The notes under the pieces: generated by a model
The model's database searches: none
The model's input: only the letters and a program-made list of their open reading frames with translations
Told to the model about the DNA's origin: nothing
Shown: piece after piece, positions 15,164-22,295 of the stretch
Position numbering within the stretch: the first letter of the stretch is position 1
Layout of the letters: each line of letters begins with the position of its first letter
Source of the DNA: Candidatus Melainabacteria bacterium
GTDB taxonomy: Bacteria; Cyanobacteriota; Vampirovibrionia; Obscuribacterales; Obscuribacteraceae
DNA length: 37,625 nucleotides
Direction of reading: 5' to 3'
Assembly (NCBI GenBank): GCA_003153555.1
Contig: PLZS01000031.1
Span: forward strand, 1-37,625
Translations under genes and position numbers: made by a program

Positions 15164-15841
15164 TCAACGATGCTGCTGAATCAACTCTGTAAGCCCTTCC
15201 TCACTTCGCGGCGGACTACTGTTGTAGATTGCGTTGCCGCTAGCGTCGAGCATGATCATGCGTGGAATACTCTCCACCGAGTATTTGCTTGCCAGGTCTT
15301 TACTCTCGTCTAAGTTCACTTTCTGAAAAGTGATGTCTCTAAATTTTGAACTGATTGCGTCAAACACGGGCGCAAATGTTTTGCAAGCCCCTCACCAATC
15401 GGCATAAAATTCGATGATTTTTTTGACTTTGGCGCTGGCAACGACCGCGGTCGGACTTCTGGTCGTAGGGGGCGGAGCAGACGAAGCTGTAGTCGATGAG
15501 CTCGAACTTGAGGACGAACGAACTTTGGACAATTGGTCGAAACCCGCCTGTGCCATTCCCTTCAAGCGCACATCACCATATTGTGTCACCCACAGATACT
15601 CAGACTTTGCTCCTTCGAGCTGCCCCATCGCTTGTTTGCACAACGCCAGGTAATAGTGCACCATCGCATTGTTTGGATAGGCTTGTTTGTACGTTTCGAG
15701 TTCGCTGTTCGCCTGAGAATATTTGCCAGACGTGTAGTCAGCAACGGCTTGCTGAAAGCTCACTGGTGCGGCAATCGTCGTCTGTGTCGAAACAATTGCA
15801 GCTCCAATCAGCGCGAGCGCTCTTGTAGTCATTTTGTCCAA
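15164..15841 (-). CDS. Exported TPR-thioredoxin protein with in-frame TGA at the first active-site Cys (selenoprotein candidate or disrupted gene)
   Basis: The frame reads from 15841 to 15164 if the TGA at 15392-15394 is decoded. N-terminally there is a Sec signal, then a TPR-like region (YTSGKYSQANSELETYK), a Ser/Pro-rich linker and a thioredoxin domain. The domain begins KIIEFYADW, then TGA, then GACKTFAPVF, where thioredoxins have WCGPCK. It continues with the strand containing VNLDES and the cis-Pro segment ESIPRMIM. So UGA replaces exactly the nucleophilic Cys, and the fold continues intact for 75 residues after it. GGGAGG at 15850-15855 suits TTG 15841; ATG 15832 is the alternative. A 9-bp hairpin starts one base after the UGA but lacks a loop G expected in a bacterial SECIS. 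Selenocysteine, a recent nonsense change of TGC/TGT, or a sequencing error are all possible. Confidence 0.6.
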
Positions 15842-15980
15842 AGCCAAGCCCTCCCAGAGAGTTTCAAATATATCCTACGTTTGGCAGTTCCTGATCTATT
15901 TCGCTATTTACTGTTTTTTTTTTGGATCTTTTTGATCTACTGTGCGCTTCCAACCGGGTCGGCTCAATGTTTTTGTTCGA

Positions 15981-16010
15981 TTTTTGTCATTTCAGGCATT
16001 TCAGGCACTC
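15981..16010. repeat. TTTTTG(A)TCATTTCAG repeat, upstream side of the thioredoxin-like gene
   Basis: TTTTTGTCATTTCAGGCATTTCAGGCACTC repeats the element found three times at 14973-15078, here with CATTTCAGG duplicated internally. All copies have the same orientation, so the thioredoxin-like gene is bracketed by direct repeats. Confidence 0.55.
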
Positions 16011-16103
16011 AGATCCGGCATAAGTCGAGTCCGCCTTCCTGGGTAAAAGAAGGAAAGAGCACCGCGCGGCGCACGCATGTGAAGGTGCCATAAGGAACCG
16101 ATC

Positions 16104-17537
16104 ATGGCTGATCTACAGTTGGCTATCAGCTACAAACCAAGAGTGCTACAGCCTCTCTATTCGATGGCCCACGTCTTAAAGTGGCTCTTTGTAATCGTCG
16201 TGCCATCTGTTTGGATGGTGGCTGCCCTGGTATTCATGTTGTTACCTGTGTTTAGGGTTTCTTTGTATGGTCAGGCAGGTTGGAGTGCTGTGTTGATTAG
16301 CGTGGCGTACTGCATCATTGGTGGATTACTTGCACTCGTCACCTGGCCACTTAGAGATTGCTACATAAAAGTGTCCAAAGACGGTTTGGTCCTGCCCTTC
16401 CTGGCTGCTCGAGTGCGGGCTATGAAGGCTAACCATATGTGGTCTGAATTTACATCCGCATCGGTTTCGCACTCTGGCGACAATGCAGCCAAGCTGCTGC
16501 TCGGATTCGATACTGGGCGCCAAGTTGTTCTTGATACAAGTGGATTTGAAAGTTCTGAACTGGAGCAGCTTTTGCTAGGCATTGAGCTCTGGGGCACGAG
16601 CGTTCTGCGCAGTCCGGAGCTGATTGACTACCAATCGAATTTGCAGAACGAAACGAAAGGATTGGAGTTGAATTACACGCGGATGTGGGAAGAGGAGCTG
16701 AGCCGGCGCTTCAAAGCGACTTCTTTTTTGCCTCTCGATCCCAATCACTCATTGCAAAAAGGCAAGCTTACAGTGCTCAAACAATTGGCATTTGGCGGTC
16801 TCAGTGCGATCTACCTTGCACAAAGAAACGGAAGCGAGCTCTTCGTTCTAAAGGAAGCCGTGGTACCGGCGGACGCCAATCCAGAGATGCGTCGTTTGGC
16901 CGAAAAACATCTCTCACGTGAAGCGAGAATTTTGTCCGGTTTATCTCACTCGAACATTGCCAAAGTGGTTGACTACTTTGTCGAAGATGGACGCAATTAT
17001 TTGCTTCTTGAATATATCAATGGTCAAGATTTACGCCAGTTTGTCAGACAAAATGGATTGCAGCCTGCCGGCATAGTCCTTGAGTGGGCGATGCAAATTG
17101 CCGATGCATTGCGGTTCTTGCACTCACAAGATCCGCCCGTAATTCATCGAGACGTCAGTCCGGACAATATAGTTTTAAGCAACACAGGTTCGGTCGTGCT
17201 GATCGATTTTGGCGCCTCAAATGAATTTATCGGCACCGCCACCGGTACCTTGATTGGCAAGCAAGCATACATGGCGCCCGAGCAACTGAGAGGCAAAGCC
17301 ACTACTCAAAGCGATATTTATGCATTCGGTGCCTGCCTCTTTTTTCTTTTGACTGGTCGGGACCCGATGCCACTCTCGGCGTGTCATCCGGCCTCCGTGT
17401 TGCCGGAGATTTCCCCAGGACTGGATACGCTGATTGCTAACATGACTGAACCCGAGCAGACCGCTCGTCTTTTAGATTTCACGGAGGTGATGACGAGATT
17501 GACCCAAATTGCCGATGAATTGATAGCGCCACCGTAA
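16104..17537 (+). CDS. Membrane-anchored Ser/Thr protein kinase (kinase A of the cassette)
   Basis: A eukaryote-like (Hanks-type) kinase of 477 residues. Two membrane segments (about 25-50 and 61-83) come first, then a roughly 120-residue cytoplasmic region resembling a PH-like fold (90-205). The kinase domain covers about 222-470: FGGLSAIYLA nucleotide loop, K250, alpha-C E273, HRDVSPDN with D350 and N355, DFG 368-370 and APE 391-393. The catalytic-loop lysine of HRDLKP is Ser here, as in many bacterial HRDVSP kinases, so activity is still expected. ATG 16104 follows AAGGAA. The downstream membrane TPR gene starts 20 bases later and a second kinase of the same plan follows, forming one operon. 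Ligand and targets are unknown. Confidence 0.88.
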   Translation: MADLQLAISYKPRVLQPLYSMAHVLKWLFVIVVPSVWMVAALVFMLLPVFRVSLYGQAGWSAVLISVAYCIIGGLLALVTWPLRDCYIKVSKDGLVLPFLAARVRAMKANHMWSEFTSASVSHSGDNAAKLLLGFDTGRQVVLDTSGFESSELEQLLLGIELWGTSVLRSPELIDYQSNLQNETKGLELNYTRMWEEELSRRFKATSFLPLDPNHSLQKGKLTVLKQLAFGGLSAIYLAQRNGSELFVLKEAVVPADANPEMRRLAEKHLSREARILSGLSHSNIAKVVDYFVEDGRNYLLLEYINGQDLRQFVRQNGLQPAGIVLEWAMQIADALRFLHSQDPPVIHRDVSPDNIVLSNTGSVVLIDFGASNEFIGTATGTLIGKQAYMAPEQLRGKATTQSDIYAFGACLFFLLTGRDPMPLSACHPASVLPEISPGLDTLIANMTEPEQTARLLDFTEVMTRLTQIADELIAPP

Positions 17538-17557
17538 GTGATGGCAGAGGATTTGTT

Positions 17558-19174
17558 GTGGAGAAGAAGGCTGAAAAGCAAAACGATTTTATACTGAAGC
17601 CGGAGAGCGACGAAGTTGCTACGTCTGGCGATGTCCTTCCTGAGCTTGTTTCGAGCCCGGAAAGTACTGAGCTGGAGTCCAAGCCGTCGGCTGATCTTGG
17701 CACTTCTCCTACGTCAGACGACCCTCAGCCAAGCGATCCTTTGGCGGAGTCCTTCTCAATCGATCCTTCACCAATTAATCCCTCAATCGATCCAAAACAT
17801 GCCCGCGACACGCTAGAAAAAACAGACATTTTTGCCAGTGTCAAAAGTGAAAAGAAGCCGGTGCTGCCCGCATTTGTCAGGCAGACCTTGCTCCCATTGT
17901 TGATTGTGTTCTTGGTCGTAATTATAGTTTTAATTCCCATTAAAAATGCCATGGTTTGGTACCAAGAGGCACCACGGACTTCCTATCCCGGTGCCGTGTC
18001 TTTCGTGCCCTCCATCTTCACCGCTTGGATCGGCGACGCAGATGCGTCGTATGCCCTGCAGCTGGCACCAATAATGATGAAGGATAGTGACGAAAAGGCT
18101 GATGAGAGGAAGCAGTTTCGAAATATTACATTGACGAACGCCGAGCGCTTTTTGCAACAAACTGGCAACGCGCCGCAATCTCTCACAAGGATAGCTGGAA
18201 GTCTTGCCCTGACCAGTGAGGGGCGATCGAAAGAAGCCGCGGATATAATTCAAGTGGTGGCAGATAATGCCAGCAATCCAATGATTAAGGCCTATCACGC
18301 CCTTCTTTTGGCGGCCAATGGTGACATGAAGACCGCACTTTCCGAAGTTGATCGAGGTTTGGCTTTGGATCAAAAAGGAGAAAAGTACATAAGTTATACC
18401 AATTCGTTTTTCCTTTGGTGGGAAAAGGCGCAAATTCTACAAGCAATGGGTAAACCGGCAGAAGCGCTCGCTTTGTTGAACTCACCGGAATGTCTCGCTT
18501 CGACTAAGGACGGTTCGATGAGTGGCCCTGGTGATGTATTGGTCTCTAAAGCATCAGCGTATTTGCAGCTCGGTGAGCCGGATAAGGCAATCGCATTGTA
18601 CGAAGGAATCAAAGCTCCTAATCATATAGTTTTGTTTCTCGCCTATTTGCTCAAGAATGACTACGACAGGGCGTTTAGGGAAGCGGCTGAGATCAGCTCA
18701 ACTCCAAATCTGGCGTTATCGAGAATTTACAGTCAGAAAGGACAGCTCGAGCAGGCACTGGACTATGCTGAAAAAGCAGAAATGAAATCGCGCAATTTAC
18801 TCACGCTCGAACAGCATGTGCATGTGCTTAATCAGCTTGGTCGATGGAAAGAATCTCTGACAATCAGTCAAAATCCATCGGCGTTCGCTAATTTAATAAA
18901 TTTGAGTTCTCCAGGCATCCAGTGTCAGTCCGAACTACACGCCCTGCGAGCGGAAGCTTACGCGAATCTGGGAGAATCCGCCAACGCCTTGGTCGAAGCG
19001 AAGATGGCACTAAACATCAATCCCGATTGTCGCAGGGCCTTGGAAGCTGCTCGACTGGCAAGTTCCAATCTAAGAGATCCTGGCAAAGTTGAGTTTTACG
19101 AAAGTCAACTTAGGCATCTCACAACACCGATCAACTACCGCCCCGTGTTTTTTACAGGAGCGACTGGAGAATGA
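17558..19174 (+). CDS. Single-pass membrane protein with TPR-like repeats
   Basis: The 538-residue protein has an acidic Ser/Pro-rich N-terminus (1-105), one strongly hydrophobic segment (about 109-128), and then a long helical region with tetratricopeptide-like pairs to the C-terminus (for example PMIKAYHALLLAANGDMKTAL, GKPAEALALL and GQLEQALDYAEKA). The positive residues before the membrane segment suggest the TPR part lies outside the cytoplasm and the Ser-rich tail inside, where flanking kinases could phosphorylate it. The start is GTG 17558 behind AGAGG. The end overlaps the next kinase as ATGA (19171-19174). It is the middle gene of a kinase-TPR-kinase operon and could act as sensor, scaffold or substrate; this is inference. 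Confidence 0.8.
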   Translation: MEKKAEKQNDFILKPESDEVATSGDVLPELVSSPESTELESKPSADLGTSPTSDDPQPSDPLAESFSIDPSPINPSIDPKHARDTLEKTDIFASVKSEKKPVLPAFVRQTLLPLLIVFLVVIIVLIPIKNAMVWYQEAPRTSYPGAVSFVPSIFTAWIGDADASYALQLAPIMMKDSDEKADERKQFRNITLTNAERFLQQTGNAPQSLTRIAGSLALTSEGRSKEAADIIQVVADNASNPMIKAYHALLLAANGDMKTALSEVDRGLALDQKGEKYISYTNSFFLWWEKAQILQAMGKPAEALALLNSPECLASTKDGSMSGPGDVLVSKASAYLQLGEPDKAIALYEGIKAPNHIVLFLAYLLKNDYDRAFREAAEISSTPNLALSRIYSQKGQLEQALDYAEKAEMKSRNLLTLEQHVHVLNQLGRWKESLTISQNPSAFANLINLSSPGIQCQSELHALRAEAYANLGESANALVEAKMALNINPDCRRALEAARLASSNLRDPGKVEFYESQLRHLTTPINYRPVFFTGATGE

Positions 19175-21513
19175 CTACGGATGAAGGGGCGGTTGATGTG
19201 AAATTCAGGCAGTCAGACCAAAAGATCAGCCTTGAGGTTCAGGAAACGATGCCCGATAGGACAGGTCTGCTGCCACTGTCTGCAGTGCCTGATGCTGCAT
19301 CGCAGCCTTCTGGAGAAGTGACGCGTGCACAGCTTCACAAGCACCAATTACCTCAATCGCTCAACACCGCACAACGATTCGTCGATATCATGATTGTCAG
19401 TTTCACTGGTGCGTTAATTAACTTCGGCGTAGTCTTCGTCACTTGTGCCTTGCTACCAACAGTGCATGCGTTGGGGCTGGTTGCTCTTTTGGATATTAGT
19501 GTGATGGCGGGGCTCAGTAGTTGTGCAATCTACTTCTTGTGTGCTTTGTGTCCGATCTGGTTGGGTCTTTGCATGTTGTTGTTGCAAGCTTTTTCGGGCG
19601 TGTTTTTTGGCCAGGTAATCGTTGCCGGCCTTTGTTCGATGTTTTTGATCGACCCACAAACACTTGGTCCCATGGGCGTTCTTCTATCCTTGCTCTATAC
19701 ATTTCTATTCACCGTTGCGCCAGCTTTTGCTTTGCCTTTTTACATGGCAGCTTTTGAGAGCTCACCATTGCGCAGAACACCGGGAGCCTTGTTTTCTGAT
19801 TGCTTGGTGGCGGACTTGCGAGGCAATAAGTTGAGCTTCCGGAAGGCTTGGAAGAAGGCTGTCATGGTGGGATTTGAATTGCTTCTTTATCCGATTGCTG
19901 TTTCTCGGGGAAATAATTATCGCGATCGAAGAGCTTGGTTAGAGCAAGCAACTGGAACAATGCACGTTCGCAAACCAGAGAAGCTTGAGGAAGAGATTAG
20001 CAAGTCAAAAGAAAAGGTGATGGTGCGCTATCGTGCCTTCCAGGAGTTAGAAGGTGTGCTCGGGCAAGACGCAGAACATGTGCCGAAGGTGATGCGGAAA
20101 GAAGATCTGTCATTTAAGCGCGCTTATCATGCCGTTTGGGCGCTTTCCACGGTGACGTTGGCTGTGTCATTGCCTGTTGCTTTGCTGGCACCGATGGCTT
20201 GTATGCGCCTGATTTTACTGAATGGTCGATTTCAATCCGGTTGGTCACCAGCTTTAAATGGCGCTGAACATATGTTTGATTGGTGGCCTCAACTATTCGT
20301 CTATCTCATGTGCGCGCTTGCTCTTTATTTCGTTCTCGCTGCCTGCAGACCAACGCATATCCAGCTGACAAAAGACGGCGTCAGGTTCATTTTTAAGATG
20401 ATGCCGGTTTTCATGCAAGACCGAATTTGTCCTTGGAGCAAAATTAAGCAGATCTCTCTTGAACAAGTGCCCGGTAAAGCTTCTGTAGCAGACCACAGGC
20501 TGGTCTTTAATCTTGCGGATGGAAAGAAAATGCGATTGCGGCTGGGCAGCATCAGCTCCGTAGTCGGTAAGGATGAGATCCTCAAAGCTGTCGAGAGATG
20601 GGCTCCGAACGTTCCTCGCTCACCGGAGGTGATCTCGGCGCTGCAGCCTCCATGCGATTTCAGCTACACGGAACTTTGGATGGAAGCACTAAGCGCACCA
20701 CCTAAGCGCGAAAAGTTGAAGCCCCTGGTCGATGGTGCCGTGTTGCACGAACAGCAATTTACCATAACCAATATGCTCGGCGTCGGTGGTCAGGGAACTG
20801 CCTATCTGGCAGAGGATGCAGTGTCTGGACAAGCAGTGGTGCTCAAGGAATTTGTTTTGCCGGTTTACGTCGACGTCAGTGCAAGACGGCGCGCTCTCGA
20901 AACATTTGAGCAAGAAGCCCGACTCTTGAAGGAGTTATCACATCCCAACGTCGTTAAGTTGGTTGACTATTTTATCGAAGATCACAGAGCTTATCTGGTT
21001 CTTGAACACATCGACGGTGAGTCATTGCGCGCCTTGGTGAATCGGTCCGGTATGCTAGTTGAAGACAAGGTTCGGGAGCTCGCGATCCAAATGTGTGAAA
21101 TCCTGCAATATTTGCATGCGCAGTCACCACCAGTGGTGCATCGTGACTTTACTCCGGACAATCTAATCCTTCGCAAAGATGGCACGCTAAAGCTGATCGA
21201 CTTCAATGTTGCCCAACAAAGCGACTCAAGCGCTGTTAGCTCAGTGGTCGGCAAGCCCAATTATCTTCCGCCAGAGCAGTTCCGTGGCATGCCAACTACG
21301 CAAAGCGACATTTATGCATTGGGAGCATGCTTGCAATTTCTTTTGACCGCTGAAGACCCTGTAGCGATACTCAGCTCAAATCCTAGTTTGACTCGCTCGG
21401 ATGTCTCAGAAGCGCTTTCGACAATTGTGCAAAAGGCGACAGAACCAGAACTAGAGCATCGCTTTTCTACTGCTTCGGAGATTCTGCTTCAATTAAAAGA
21501 GAAATCAGTTTAG
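19171..21513 (+). CDS. Ser/Thr protein kinase with RDD-like multi-pass membrane region (kinase B of the cassette)
   Basis: A 780-residue protein. An N-terminal polar tail is followed by an RDD-like membrane domain (QRFVDIMIV near 70 and RTPGALFSDCLVADLRGNKLSF near 205) with several hydrophobic segments. Two further membrane segments (about 325-350 and 370-390) and a PH-like region (about 395-510) have the same order as kinase A. The kinase domain starts at about 530: GVGGQGTAY, K559, HRDFTPDN with D659 and N664, but DFN (677-679) in place of DFG, then PPEQ. The Asp that binds metal is kept. The start ATG 19171 overlaps the TPR gene stop. Its last 47 bases overlap the convergent trehalose-phosphatase gene. 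The two kinases look like diverged duplicates. Confidence 0.85.
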   Translation: MTTDEGAVDVKFRQSDQKISLEVQETMPDRTGLLPLSAVPDAASQPSGEVTRAQLHKHQLPQSLNTAQRFVDIMIVSFTGALINFGVVFVTCALLPTVHALGLVALLDISVMAGLSSCAIYFLCALCPIWLGLCMLLLQAFSGVFFGQVIVAGLCSMFLIDPQTLGPMGVLLSLLYTFLFTVAPAFALPFYMAAFESSPLRRTPGALFSDCLVADLRGNKLSFRKAWKKAVMVGFELLLYPIAVSRGNNYRDRRAWLEQATGTMHVRKPEKLEEEISKSKEKVMVRYRAFQELEGVLGQDAEHVPKVMRKEDLSFKRAYHAVWALSTVTLAVSLPVALLAPMACMRLILLNGRFQSGWSPALNGAEHMFDWWPQLFVYLMCALALYFVLAACRPTHIQLTKDGVRFIFKMMPVFMQDRICPWSKIKQISLEQVPGKASVADHRLVFNLADGKKMRLRLGSISSVVGKDEILKAVERWAPNVPRSPEVISALQPPCDFSYTELWMEALSAPPKREKLKPLVDGAVLHEQQFTITNMLGVGGQGTAYLAEDAVSGQAVVLKEFVLPVYVDVSARRRALETFEQEARLLKELSHPNVVKLVDYFIEDHRAYLVLEHIDGESLRALVNRSGMLVEDKVRELAIQMCEILQYLHAQSPPVVHRDFTPDNLILRKDGTLKLIDFNVAQQSDSSAVSSVVGKPNYLPPEQFRGMPTTQSDIYALGACLQFLLTAEDPVAILSSNPSLTRSDVSEALSTIVQKATEPELEHRFSTASEILLQLKEKSV

Positions 21514-22291
21514 CGACTTCGGTGGTGTCTGCCAGTTGAAACTTGGAACAGGTGTTGCCGCCTGCAGAACCCACACGCACACTGACGCCTCCGCGAGCAT
21601 TCACCCAGGCAAACGCAGGTTCATCTGGTGGAGAATCTCCAATGAATACGTAGGCTCGATCACCTTCTTGAGGAACAAGTTCGTCGATAGTCGCTAAGGC
21701 GCGCCCTTTATCCCAGCTGACGTCAGGAAGAAACTCGTAACTAGTTGGCTGGGCGCGCAATTTAAGTTTTGGAAATTGTTTGGCAACTGCTGCTACATGC
21801 TGATGAACGGCTGCTCTTGCTTCCACGGCAACGGTGTGCCAATGAACGCACAATGAGTATCCGTGATCCTCGACAATAGCGTTGATTTCGGGTCGAGCTA
21901 GCACCGCCAATTTATCTCTAGCCTCTTTCAAAGACTGTCTGCTCGCCAAAGCAACATCGTTGACTATCGGATCTCCGCCTGGCAGAGCGGTTTCAAGCCC
22001 ATAATTACCAGCAAGAAACAGACGATGATGATCAAATTCACCACGCAACAGAGCGATGCTGCGTGCACTAACTATTCCGGCAATTACTCTGGGGGCAATT
22101 GCCAGTGCGCGAAGACTCTCATGAACGGCTGGATTTAGGATTGCGTCTTCGGGGCGGTCCGCATAAGGAACCAACGTGCCATCCCGATCGAAGGCGATGA
22201 ACAGCTCTTTGCCTCGTGAAATTTGTTGGATGGAATTGACTACTTCGTCGATCAATGTTGCCTGTTCATTTAATGGTCTCTCGGCTTGCAT
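21467..22291 (-). CDS. otsB: Trehalose-6-phosphate phosphatase-like HAD protein
   Basis: It would dephosphorylate trehalose 6-phosphate to trehalose. The 274 residues include HAD motif I FIAFDRDGTL with D35 and D37, motif II with SARSIALL, the substrate-type strand LAGNYGLE, a lysine in SWDKGRAL and the metal motif IGDSPPDEPAF (usually GDDxTDE). The strand and cap order follows OtsB. No OtsA synthase is in the window, so a related sugar phosphate is possible. The start ATG at 22291 is four bases after the stop of the debranching-type glycosidase gene, indicating a two-gene operon on the minus strand. Its last codons overlap the 3' end of kinase B by 47 bp tail to tail. Confidence 0.82.
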   Translation of the reverse strand: MQAERPLNEQATLIDEVVNSIQQISRGKELFIAFDRDGTLVPYADRPEDAILNPAVHESLRALAIAPRVIAGIVSARSIALLRGEFDHHRLFLAGNYGLETALPGGDPIVNDVALASRQSLKEARDKLAVLARPEINAIVEDHGYSLCVHWHTVAVEARAAVHQHVAAVAKQFPKLKLRAQPTSYEFLPDVSWDKGRALATIDELVPQEGDRAYVFIGDSPPDEPAFAWVNARGGVSVRVGSAGGNTCSKFQLADTTEVAKLISLLIEAESPKQ

Positions 22292-22295
22292 AGTG

